Shown: positions 17,429 to 25,240 of the stretch, piece after piece
Position numbering within the stretch: position 1 is the stretch's first letter
Layout of the letters: every line of letters starts with the position of its first letter
From: Pseudomonadota bacterium
GTDB taxonomy: Bacteria > Myxococcota_A > UBA796 > GCA-2862545
NCBI GenBank assembly: GCA_947505245.1
Contig: CANNIZ010000009.1
Coordinates: 1-64,000 of the forward strand
Length of the DNA: 64,000 bases
Direction of reading: 5' to 3'
Made by a program: the position numbers and the translations under genes
Notes under the pieces: generated by a model
What the model was told of the DNA's origin: nothing
The model's database searches: none
What the model saw: the letters and a program-made list of their open reading frames with translations, nothing else

Positions 17429-19405
17429 ATGCGCCGCAAACTCGCCGTCCTCGCCCCACTCGTCGCCCTGTGGGGCTGCGACAAGCCGCTCGAGGGCGAA
17501 CGGTCGGCGTGTGACCCGCTCGATCCGAACGTGTGCGCGTTGCCATACCCGTCGAACTTCTATTTGAAGGACGACCCGACCACGCCGTCGGGAAAGCGCG
17601 TCGATTTCGCCGCCGATTCGCTGCCGATGAACCGCGACTACGTGCAGGTCCGCCCGCAATACTTCAACGAGAAGGACGGCTTCTCCACCCACGGACCGTT
17701 CCTCGTCAACCTGCTCGACGTCTCGCTCGAGGGCGTGCAGGACCACACGAACATCGACGCCTACTCCGCACCCGACGCGAAGGTGCTGCTCATCGACACC
17801 ACCACCGGCGAGCGCATCCCCGTGTGGGCCGAGCTCGACAATACGGGGCTCGCCAATTTCGTCCCTCAGGACCCGGCCGAACGCCTGTTCATGATCTGGC
17901 CGACGCGTCAGCTCGAGTTCAACCGTACCTACGTCGTGGGGCTGCGCGGTCTCACGACGAACGCGGGTTCGCCCGTGCAACCATCGGAGGCGTTCGCGGC
18001 CCTACGCGACGACGAAAAGACCGAAAATTATGACATCGAATTCCGGCGCGATCACTTCGACGAGGTGGTGTTTCCCGCTCTCGAAGCCGCTGGCGCGCCT
18101 CGCGCCGAGCTGCAGCTGGCGTGGGACTTCACGACGGTGTCGCGCCAATCGAGCCTCGGCCGCATGGAGAAGATCCGCGACGAGGGCCTCGCGCTCGTCG
18201 ACCAGGGGATCACGTACCGCATCAAGGACCAGCGCGAGCTCGACTGCGCCACGGAGCACATCGCCCGCGACTTCATCGTCGCGGCCGACATCCCTTCGTA
18301 CATGGAGGACGCTCGCCCGGGGCACGTCTTGAACCGTGACGCCGACGGCATGCCGTTCGTAACGGGCACGATGGAGGCCGAGTACCTCGTCCGGATCCCG
18401 TGCTCCGTGGCCGAGGGCGCCGCCCCAGCGCGGGTCATGAACTACGGACACGGCATGCTCGGTGGCCTGGACGAAGCCTACACCGGCTGGCTCGCCGAAT
18501 TTGCCGATGAAGCTGGGTTCATCATCGTCGCGCACACCTGGCTCGGCATGGCAACCGAAGACGTTCCGGCGATCACGGTCGCGATGGTCAACGACCCGTC
18601 CGACTTCGTCGTCGTCCCCGAGCGATCGCACCAGGGCTTCTTCGCAGCGCTCGCTGGCATGCGCCTGGTGAAGAACCAGCTCGTGAACGACGCCGCGTTC
18701 AAATTCCCGGACTCCCAGGGGAACCTCGTCTCTGTCGTCGATCCCGCGCGCCTCAGCTACTACGGCATCTCGCAGGGCGGCATCATGGGCGGCGCGCTCG
18801 TCGCCATGTCCCCGGACATCGACCGCGGCGTGCTCGGCGTGCCGGGCGCTCCCTACACGATGCTCCTTTGGCGGTCGCGGAACTTCGGCCCGTTCTTCGA
18901 TATCTTCCGCCAGAAGTTCGACGATCATCGAAACATCTCGTTCATGATCGCGCTGCTGGAGATGTTGTGGGAGCCCGCGGAGGCGGGCGGCTGGCTGAAC
19001 GACCTGCGCGACGATCCCACCAAGCGGCTGCTGTTGCAGCCAGCCGTCGGCGATCCAGAGGTCAGCACGCTGGGTGCGGAGTTGATCGCGCGCTCGATCG
19101 GCGCAAAGAGCATCACGCCCGCGTCCCGCCCGATCTGGGACGTCGAGGAGACGGCCGCTCCGTACGAGGGCAACGCGATCGTCGAGTTCGAGTACGCCGC
19201 CGCGCCTGCCTCGGGCTCCGAGCCTGTCGACAACGTGCCGCAGGAGACCTACCCCGACACGCACGAGTGCCCGCGCCGCGATGACGCTGGTCAGCTGCAG
19301 GTGATCGACTTCCTCAACACGGGCATCGTGAACCAGCACTGCGAGGGCGTGTGCGGCTCCGACGATCTCGCGCTCGGCTGTCTCGACTACCCCGAGCCCC
19401 AATAG
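17429..19405 (+). CDS. Lipoprotein of alpha/beta-hydrolase fold (virulence-factor-lipase-like)
   Basis: 658 residues from ATG 17429, preceded by GGAGG. The signal peptide ends in the lipobox 'ALWGC'. The mature N-terminus 'CDPLDPNVCALPYPSNFYL' resembles the N-terminal domain of bacterial Pla-1/cef-type extracellular lipases. A nucleophile elbow 'GISQGG' (Ser about 448) is flanked by hydrophobic strands, as in Ser hydrolases. The Cys-rich C-terminus ('CEGVCGSDDLALGC') probably forms disulphides. Predicted role: a secreted, membrane-anchored esterase or lipase. The substrate is not evident and the Asp/His of the triad were not located with certainty. Confidence 0.7.
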   Translation: MRRKLAVLAPLVALWGCDKPLEGERSACDPLDPNVCALPYPSNFYLKDDPTTPSGKRVDFAADSLPMNRDYVQVRPQYFNEKDGFSTHGPFLVNLLDVSLEGVQDHTNIDAYSAPDAKVLLIDTTTGERIPVWAELDNTGLANFVPQDPAERLFMIWPTRQLEFNRTYVVGLRGLTTNAGSPVQPSEAFAALRDDEKTENYDIEFRRDHFDEVVFPALEAAGAPRAELQLAWDFTTVSRQSSLGRMEKIRDEGLALVDQGITYRIKDQRELDCATEHIARDFIVAADIPSYMEDARPGHVLNRDADGMPFVTGTMEAEYLVRIPCSVAEGAAPARVMNYGHGMLGGLDEAYTGWLAEFADEAGFIIVAHTWLGMATEDVPAITVAMVNDPSDFVVVPERSHQGFFAALAGMRLVKNQLVNDAAFKFPDSQGNLVSVVDPARLSYYGISQGGIMGGALVAMSPDIDRGVLGVPGAPYTMLLWRSRNFGPFFDIFRQKFDDHRNISFMIALLEMLWEPAEAGGWLNDLRDDPTKRLLLQPAVGDPEVSTLGAELIARSIGAKSITPASRPIWDVEETAAPYEGNAIVEFEYAAAPASGSEPVDNVPQETYPDTHECPRRDDAGQLQVIDFLNTGIVNQHCEGVCGSDDLALGCLDYPEPQ

Positions 19406-19411
19406 GCTCTG

Positions 19412-20236
19412 TCAGCGATTCCACTGGGCGGCGATGACGACGTAGGGGGGCAGCGGTTCGGCGAAACGCGACGTCACCCACGGCATCGCTCCAACAATGA
19501 ACAACGGCATCGCAGGGGCGGCGGTGGGCTTGATCAGCGCGACCGCGCCCACCCTGAGGCTGTGGTCACCGGTGCTCGGAGCCGAAACATCCATCGCGAC
19601 ACCGCCGATCCACAGCTTCCTGTCAGCCTCGGTTTCGGCTCGGATCAGCTCGCCGAACAGCCACGCCTTCTTGTCGATCACCCACGCGTCGCTCGCGATC
19701 GTGAGCATCTCCGACGGCTCCCACCAGTAATCGAACGGCCCCGAGGCCGTCTCAGCGTGGTGGTGGCGCCCCTCGAGCTCAGCCAGCGCGATCACGCGCC
19801 AGACCTTCGCCTTGAGCCGCGCGTGAAGATCGGCCCGCAGGGACCAGCCGGCGTCGCGCTCACCTGCCGCGATGAGAGCCCTTCGCTCCTGGCGAGTGCC
19901 GGCGAAATCCGCGCTGTCGGCCGGGATCATCGCCGAGAACGCGCCGAGCCAGAACGTGCCGTACAGGCGGGCCCCGCAGTCGAAGAAGGCGATCGGCTCG
20001 AACTCGATGGCGGGGCCGGCGCGCGGAACGAACGCGGGCGTGGCCTCCGCGTGGAGCTTGAACGACAGGTGGGCCGGGGCGAGCAGCGGACTGTCGCTGT
20101 GGTACAGCGGCAGGCGCGCCTCGCGCTCGACCATCAGCTGAACGCCCTCCGGGAAAAGCGCGCCGCCGAGCTGGACCTGGTCGTGCCACTCCAAGGCCAC
20201 GCGCGGCGCGCTGGCCGCATCGGGACTCGGGGTCAC
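19412..20236 (-). CDS. Beta-strand-rich protein of unknown function
   Basis: 274 residues from GTG 20236, which overlaps the upstream gene's stop (GTGA); the longer frame to 20452 is a shadow. The sequence alternates hydrophobic and polar strands with many aromatic residues ('LYGTFWLGAFSAMIP', 'GPFDYWWEPSEMLTIASDA', 'PPYVVIAAQWNR'). That would fit a beta-barrel or lipid-binding fold, but no signal peptide is visible. It is translationally coupled to the Pro/Glu-rich protein upstream. Function unknown. Confidence 0.55.
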   Translation of the reverse strand: MTPSPDAASAPRVALEWHDQVQLGGALFPEGVQLMVEREARLPLYHSDSPLLAPAHLSFKLHAEATPAFVPRAGPAIEFEPIAFFDCGARLYGTFWLGAFSAMIPADSADFAGTRQERRALIAAGERDAGWSLRADLHARLKAKVWRVIALAELEGRHHHAETASGPFDYWWEPSEMLTIASDAWVIDKKAWLFGELIRAETEADRKLWIGGVAMDVSAPSTGDHSLRVGAVALIKPTAAPAMPLFIVGAMPWVTSRFAEPLPPYVVIAAQWNR

Positions 20237-21216
20237 AGTCCCGCCAGGTAGACCTCGGGCGGCTCCGTCAAGCCAAGGACGACTCCGCGGCTCGTGTCCA
20301 CCCACGCCGCCACCAGCCGCCCGCCCACGTTCGCGCGGACGGCGACCAGGTGCCCGGCGGGGACGCGGTCGACGGCGTCCAGCAGCACCGCCGCGGTGGC
20401 GAGCAACGCGAGGTCGCGCGTCGCCCACGCGCGCGCCCGGTGCGCGGTCCACAACGCGCGAAACACGAGGGTGTTCGTGAGGGGCACGACCTCGAGCACC
20501 GTCGCGCCGGGTGCCACCCGCGCGATCGCGGCCTCCACATCGATCGGCGGCGTGGGCTCCTGGTCGGGCGCCATCGGCGGACGCGCCTCGCGCGGCGGTG
20601 CTGCGCGTGGCGTGGGGTCGCGCGGGGGGAGCGAATCGGCCGTGCGGCGCTTGCGCTTGGGCTCGACGTCCGCGTCCTCGTCGGACTCCGCGAGCACCGC
20701 GGTGGCGGCCGCGCGTGCGGCCACGCGATCGGCCTTCTTCTTCGTCTTCGCTTCGTCCGCCTCGCGCTCGGCCGCGCGTTTCAGCGCTTCTTCTGCGCTG
20801 ATCAACCTGCCGCCCGCGCGCTCCGAGAGCCGGTTCTTGCGAGGGACCGTGAGAGGCGCCGGCGCGGGAGCCGGTATCGGCTCGGGTTCGGGTTCGGGTT
20901 CAGGTGCGGCCTTCTCCCTCGACCGACGCGGCTCGGCGGCGCGTGCCTTGGCGCGGGCCTCCTCGACGAGCTTTCGCGCGAGCTCACGCGGATCGGGACC
21001 GGCTGGCGGCACCGTCGAAGGAGGCTTGGGTTCAGCGTCCAACCCGTATGGGGACGACAGCTCGTCCTCGAACGGCGTGTCGTCGTCCACGGAGTCGCTT
21101 GGAACGATCATCGGCGTGCGGACCCGCGGCGCCTCCTCGAACGGGTCATCGTCGCCGGGAGGCGGCGGCAGGTACCCCAAAAACTCTCGATCCGGTGGAG
21201 CCTGCTTTTTCGCCAT
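20233..21216 (-). CDS. Low-complexity Pro/Glu/Lys-rich protein with small C-terminal domain
   Basis: 327 residues from ATG 21216 ('MAKKQAPPDREF'). Residues ~1-235 are mostly disordered: acidic segments, a Pro-Glu repeat tract (about 105-125) and highly charged Lys/Arg/Glu helices. The last ~90 residues form a compact domain ('VEAAIARVAPGATVLEVVPL' ... 'GGRLVAAWVDTSRGVVLGL') whose alternating helices and strands faintly recall Roadblock/LC7 proteins of myxobacteria; that is a guess. It is divergent from the histidine phosphatase gene with a 40-bp gap. Confidence 0.6.
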   Translation of the reverse strand: MAKKQAPPDREFLGYLPPPPGDDDPFEEAPRVRTPMIVPSDSVDDDTPFEDELSSPYGLDAEPKPPSTVPPAGPDPRELARKLVEEARAKARAAEPRRSREKAAPEPEPEPEPIPAPAPAPLTVPRKNRLSERAGGRLISAEEALKRAAEREADEAKTKKKADRVAARAAATAVLAESDEDADVEPKRKRRTADSLPPRDPTPRAAPPREARPPMAPDQEPTPPIDVEAAIARVAPGATVLEVVPLTNTLVFRALWTAHRARAWATRDLALLATAAVLLDAVDRVPAGHLVAVRANVGGRLVAAWVDTSRGVVLGLTEPPEVYLAGL

Positions 21217-21256
21217 CGACGACCCCAGGTGACGCGTGGAGGATAGGCCACGTGGG

Positions 21257-21904
21257 ATGCCAGCGCCATGGACCCCCACGCCACACTCCGTCGTCGTCGC
21301 GCTCGTACGCCACGGTCGAACCGCGTGGAACGCCGAGCGGCGCTTCCTCGGCCGCAGCGACATCCCGCTCGACGCCTGTGGCGAGGCCCAGGTTCAAGCA
21401 CTGGGCGCCACGTTCCCGACGCGCTTTCACAAGGTCTATACGTCCCCACTGTCGCGCGCGCGCGCCACGGCCCGCGTACTGGATGCATCCCCCCACGTGC
21501 TGGAAGACGTCGTGGAGATGTCGCAGGGCGAGCTCGAGGGCAAGGGCCGCGCCGAGTTGACCAGCGACCACGCCGCGTTCTTCGCGCGATGGCTGGCCGA
21601 TAGCGCCGAGACCGCGCCACCGGGCGGCGAGAGCCTGGTCGCCACGCGCGATCGCGCTCTGCCCGCGCTAATCAACGTCGCGAAGCAGCAGCCCATGGGG
21701 AACGTCATCGCGGTCGTCTCGCACCAGATGGTGATCGCGTCGGTGTCTTGCACGATCGCGAACGACGCCCTGTCGAACTGGCGCGACTACGGCATTCCAA
21801 ACGCCTCGGTCACCTGGCTCGCATGGGACGGCAGCGCGTTCTCCCTGCTCGAGCGCGCCTGGCGCACCCCCGAGGTCGCCGCGATCGAGTCGGAAGGCCT
21901 CTGA
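21257..21904 (+). CDS. Histidine phosphatase family protein (phosphoglycerate-mutase-like)
   Basis: 215 residues from ATG 21257. The catalytic motif 'LVRHGRTAWN' gives the phospho-accepting His and Arg; the second His lies in 'VVSHQ', and the acidic residue near 'EMSQGELEGK' fits the family. Members are phosphatases of small metabolites (CobC, 2,3-bisphosphoglycerate or sugar phosphates); the substrate cannot be inferred. Its stop codon shares a base with the ATG of trmL, so the two are coupled. GTG 21236 is an alternative start. Confidence 0.85.
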   Translation: MPAPWTPTPHSVVVALVRHGRTAWNAERRFLGRSDIPLDACGEAQVQALGATFPTRFHKVYTSPLSRARATARVLDASPHVLEDVVEMSQGELEGKGRAELTSDHAAFFARWLADSAETAPPGGESLVATRDRALPALINVAKQQPMGNVIAVVSHQMVIASVSCTIANDALSNWRDYGIPNASVTWLAWDGSAFSLLERAWRTPEVAAIESEGL

Positions 21905-22368
21905 TGTCCACCGATCTCCACGTCGCGCTGTACCACCCCGAGATCCCCCAGAACACGGGGAACATCGGACGCCTCTGCCTTGGTCTCGACGCGACCCTGC
22001 ATCTCGTGCACCCGCTGTCGTTTCAGACAGACGAAAAGGCCGTCCGCCGCGCAGGCCTGGACTACTGGAAACACGTGCGCCTCGTCGAACACCCCGACGA
22101 GGACGCGTTCTGGCGGTGGGTCGCCGATCGCCGCGTCCACCTGTTCTCCTCGCACGGGGCGCGTCCGTATTCGGCCTGCCGGTACGAGCGCGGGGACGTG
22201 CTGCTGTTCGGACGCGAAACCGTGGGGCTACCGACCGGGTTGGTGGCCGCACGCGGCGCGTTTCACATCCCCATGGTCGGACCGATCCGATCGTTGAACC
22301 TCGCGAACGCAGTCGCGGTCGTCTGTTACGAGGCGTTGCGACAACTCGAACCGGATCTGTTCGCTTAG
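21904..22368 (+). CDS. trmL: tRNA (cytidine/uridine-34 2'-O)-methyltransferase
   Basis: 154 residues, the usual length of TrmL. SPOUT-family blocks are clear: 'LYHPEIPQNTGNIGRLC' at the N-terminus, 'LLFGRETVGLP' and 'IPMVGPIRSLNLANAVAVV', which build the knotted S-adenosylmethionine site. It methylates the wobble ribose of leucine tRNAs, stabilising codon reading. ATG 21904 overlaps the upstream stop by one base, which fixes the start. The kinase gene begins 29 bp downstream. Confidence 0.95.
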   Translation: MSTDLHVALYHPEIPQNTGNIGRLCLGLDATLHLVHPLSFQTDEKAVRRAGLDYWKHVRLVEHPDEDAFWRWVADRRVHLFSSHGARPYSACRYERGDVLLFGRETVGLPTGLVAARGAFHIPMVGPIRSLNLANAVAVVCYEALRQLEPDLFA

Positions 22369-22397
22369 GCAGCCTCCGGTCGGTTAGACAGCTTCGC

Positions 22398-23927
22398 ATG
22401 TCCGTCAACCCCGACAGCTACGGCCCCTACGTACCCCTCAAGCAGCTGGCGCTCGGCGGCCAGGGCAACGTCTGGCTCGCAAAGGGACCGGAGGGCGAAG
22501 TCGTCCTCAAGATCGTTCGCGTAGAGGGCCACAAGGAGGCACTCGCGCGCGAGGTTCGCGCCCAGACCGCGCTCGGCCGCCACCCGAAGGTCGCTCGCCT
22601 GCTCGACGCCGCGCCCGATGGCACGTGGATCGCCACGCAGCGCATCTTCGGCCTGCAGATGGACAAGTGGACGGCCCACTCCGACATGACCGAGTTCCTC
22701 GGCGCCGCCGCAGAGCTCGCCCAGACGATCGCAGCGCTCCACGAAAAGGGCATCATCCACGGCGACATCAAGCCCGCGAACGTGCTGGTCGACGTCGACG
22801 CCCACATCACCCTGCTGGATTTTGGCTGCGCGACGATCGCCGACGACGCCCCCCAGGGGTTTCGCGGCACCCCCGGGTTCGCAGCGCCCGAAGTCCTTCG
22901 CGGTCAACCGGCTACCGTCGCGACCGACGCCTACGGCCTTGGCGGCACGCTGTACGCGGCGCTCGCCGGCCGTCCACCGTTTGTAGCGCCCGACCCGGCC
23001 GCTCTCGGCTACCTGCCGCAAGTGTCCGTACCCGAGCCCGTCTCTTCGTTCCGCGCCGGGTTGCCATCGGCGCTCGCGTCACTCGTCATGAGCCTGCTCG
23101 CTCGCGATCCCGCGCGTCGCACGTCGATCGCCAAGGCGATCGAGACGCTTCAAACCGCCGCGACGTCGGCCCCCGCCCATAGCGTCGTCGGCATGCGCCA
23201 GGAGCGCGACGCGCTGCGGCGGGCCGTGGTCGGCGCAGCGGACGGCGAATGCCGCGTCGTCGTCGTCTACGGCCCCGCCGGATGCGGCCGCCGGACGCTC
23301 ATCGGAGAGGCGGCGGAGTGCGCAAAACGGGAGGGCATGCAGGTGCTGGCGGTGGAGCCGAAGGAGCTCCTCGCCGCGATGAAGAAGACCAAGCGAGCCC
23401 CCGTCGTCGCGCTCCGGTCTACGCAGGCGGGCGCGGCCGAGATCGCCAAGACGCTCGTGGACGCCTCCATTCCAGGGCTCATCCTGCTCCACAGCGACCG
23501 CCCGATCCCCGCACTGGGCGCCAAGGCGAACCACCTCACCCCTCCGCCGCTCAGCCGCGAAGACGCCGAGCTGTTGGTAAAGTCGCTCGAAGGTGAAGAA
23601 GCCAGTCTCGAATCTGTCGAGCGCTGGTGGCGAGAGAGCTTCGGGAACCCCGTCTCGATCATCGGACGTTGGCGCGGAGACCGCGCTCCTCGGAGCTCGC
23701 TCGAGAACGACCTGCCTCCCCCCTCGCGAAAGGTCCTGCTTGCAGTGCGCGCCACCGGCGAGATCACCCTCCCCGAGCTGTCACGCCAGCTCGGCGCGGG
23801 CGAGCACGAGGTGCTCGACCACACCGAGGTCCTGCTCGCTCAGGGAATGGTAGAGCCGTCCCAGAACGGCGCCGCCATCCGCCTCACGTTCCGCGGCCGC
23901 ACCGTCACGGCAGGCGAGCCCGAGTGA
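22398..23927 (+). CDS. Ser/Thr protein kinase (non-RD) fused to an NTPase-like region
   Basis: 509 residues from ATG 22398. The kinase domain (about 10-260) has the Gly loop 'LALGGQGNVWLAKG', the ATP Lys in 'VVLKIV', the catalytic loop 'IHGDIKPANVL' (Gly in place of the usual Arg before Asp, a non-RD type), 'LDFGCA' and 'FAAPEVL'. A second region (about 265-400) shows a P-loop-like 'VVYGPAGCGRRTLIGEA'. The C-terminus (about 440-509) looks like a winged helix ('RATGEITLPELSRQLG'). This kinase/NTPase/DNA-binding-like order recalls large signalling NTPases but is short. Its stop overlaps surE (GTGA). Confidence 0.85.
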   Translation: MSVNPDSYGPYVPLKQLALGGQGNVWLAKGPEGEVVLKIVRVEGHKEALAREVRAQTALGRHPKVARLLDAAPDGTWIATQRIFGLQMDKWTAHSDMTEFLGAAAELAQTIAALHEKGIIHGDIKPANVLVDVDAHITLLDFGCATIADDAPQGFRGTPGFAAPEVLRGQPATVATDAYGLGGTLYAALAGRPPFVAPDPAALGYLPQVSVPEPVSSFRAGLPSALASLVMSLLARDPARRTSIAKAIETLQTAATSAPAHSVVGMRQERDALRRAVVGAADGECRVVVVYGPAGCGRRTLIGEAAECAKREGMQVLAVEPKELLAAMKKTKRAPVVALRSTQAGAAEIAKTLVDASIPGLILLHSDRPIPALGAKANHLTPPPLSREDAELLVKSLEGEEASLESVERWWRESFGNPVSIIGRWRGDRAPRSSLENDLPPPSRKVLLAVRATGEITLPELSRQLGAGEHEVLDHTEVLLAQGMVEPSQNGAAIRLTFRGRTVTAGEPE

Positions 23928-24679
23928 AACGGATCCTGATCTCGAACGATGACGGAGTCGCTTCCCCTGGTATCCACGCGCTCGCAGAGGCCGTCGCAGA
24001 CCTCGGCGAGGTCTGGATCGTCGCGCCGGACCGCGAACAGAGCGCTCAGAGCCATGCGCTCACCATGCACAAGCCGCTCCGCGCGCATGAAGTGGGCGAG
24101 CGAACGTTCGGCGTCAGCGGTACGCCGGCCGACTGCGTCTACCTCGGCATGCACCACCTCCTTCCCGCCAAACCGGACATCATCCTGTCGGGCATCAACC
24201 GAGGTTCCAACCTCGGTAACGACGTGTTCTACTCGGGCACGTTCGCCGCGGCGATGGAGGGCTGTCTGCAAGGGGTCGCGTCGATCGCGTTCTCGCTGCA
24301 CATGAAGTTCTCGCCGGAGGCGTTCGAGACTGCAAAGTACGTCGCGCGCGCCCTCACCCAGCGCGTCCTCGTCGAGTCACTGCCCAACCGGGTCCTGCTC
24401 AACGTGAACATCCCATCCGTGCCGCGCAGCGAACTCAAGGGCATTCACCCCGCCGTGCTCGGGGTTCGCGAATACGAAGACATGGTCGATGCCCGCAAGG
24501 ATCCCCGCGGACGTCCCTACTACTGGATCGGCGGTGGGCACGATCACTTCGCGCCAATCCCCAACAGCGACGGTCCCCTCGTCGAACAGGGCTGGGCCAC
24601 TGTCACTCCGATTCGACCCGACCTCACCGACCACGCCTTTCTCCCGTCGCTCGAGCGCTGGGTGCAGGAGATCTCATGA
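23924..24679 (+). CDS. surE: 5'-nucleotidase SurE
   Basis: 251 residues from GTG 23924, overlapping the kinase stop by GTGA. The N-terminal 'ILISNDDGVASPGIHALAEA' carries the metal-binding Asp pair. 'APDREQSAQSHALTMHKPLR', 'GTPADCV', 'PDIILSGINRGSNLGNDVFY' and 'YSGTFAAAMEG' are all diagnostic SurE blocks. The enzyme removes phosphate from nucleoside 5'-monophosphates in the cytoplasm. It is coupled (ATGA) to apt downstream, so a nucleotide-salvage operon is likely: SurE feeds nucleosides and Apt recovers adenine. Confidence 0.95.
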   Translation: MKRILISNDDGVASPGIHALAEAVADLGEVWIVAPDREQSAQSHALTMHKPLRAHEVGERTFGVSGTPADCVYLGMHHLLPAKPDIILSGINRGSNLGNDVFYSGTFAAAMEGCLQGVASIAFSLHMKFSPEAFETAKYVARALTQRVLVESLPNRVLLNVNIPSVPRSELKGIHPAVLGVREYEDMVDARKDPRGRPYYWIGGGHDHFAPIPNSDGPLVEQGWATVTPIRPDLTDHAFLPSLERWVQEIS

Positions 24680-25200
24680 CCGAACTTGCAAACGAAGTCA
24701 GCCGAAAAATCCGCGACGTCCCTGACTTCCCGAAGCCCGGCATCCTGTTCAAGGACATCACCCCGGTGCTCGCAGATCCGCACCTGTTCCCCCGCGTCGC
24801 GCGCTGGATGAGCGACCAGTTCCGCGCGGACGGCATCGATCACATCGTCGGTATCGAGTCCCGCGGGTTCATTCTGGGGGCGGCCATGGTCGAAGACCTT
24901 CGCGCCGGCTTCGTGCCCGCGCGCAAGCCGGGGAAGCTCCCGTACCAGTGCGTGACCATCGAGTACGAGCTCGAGTACGGATCGTCCAAGCTGCAGATGC
25001 ACACGGATGCGTTCACCAGCGGCGGGCGCGTGCTGATCGTCGACGACCTCCTCGCCACCGGCGGGACGGCGGCTGCCACGATCGACCTCGTTCGTCGGCT
25101 CGGCGGCGTCGTCGTCGGCTGCGTGTTCATGGTCGAGTTGGGCTTCTTGGACGGGCGTAAACGGCTCGACGCGCCGGTCAAGTCGCTCGTCACGTACTAG
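24676..25200 (+). CDS. apt: Adenine phosphoribosyltransferase
   Basis: 174 residues, full length. Converts adenine and PRPP to AMP in purine salvage. Family blocks: 'IRDVPDFPKPGILFKDITP' at the N-terminus, 'GIESRGFILGA', 'ARKPGKLP' and the PRPP-binding loop 'VLIVDDLLATGGTA'. The ATG overlaps the surE stop by 4 bp. It is probably the last gene of the unit that starts with the histidine phosphatase; convergent kup follows after 40 bp. Confidence 0.97.
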   Translation: MTELANEVSRKIRDVPDFPKPGILFKDITPVLADPHLFPRVARWMSDQFRADGIDHIVGIESRGFILGAAMVEDLRAGFVPARKPGKLPYQCVTIEYELEYGSSKLQMHTDAFTSGGRVLIVDDLLATGGTAAATIDLVRRLGGVVVGCVFMVELGFLDGRKRLDAPVKSLVTY

Positions 25201-25204
25201 AAGG

Positions 25205-25233
25205 CGCCGCAGCGGTCAGACGCCGCAGCGGTC
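25205..25233. repeat. Tandem 13-bp repeat between apt and kup
   Basis: CGCCGCAGCGGTC occurs twice, at 25205-25217 and 25221-25233. An 11-bp core (CGCCGCAGCGG) recurs after the thiolase gene at 60462-60472. Both sites lie between convergent genes. Each unit contains the mini-palindrome CCGCAGCGG. Confidence 0.5.
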
Positions 25234-25240
25234 GACTCGT

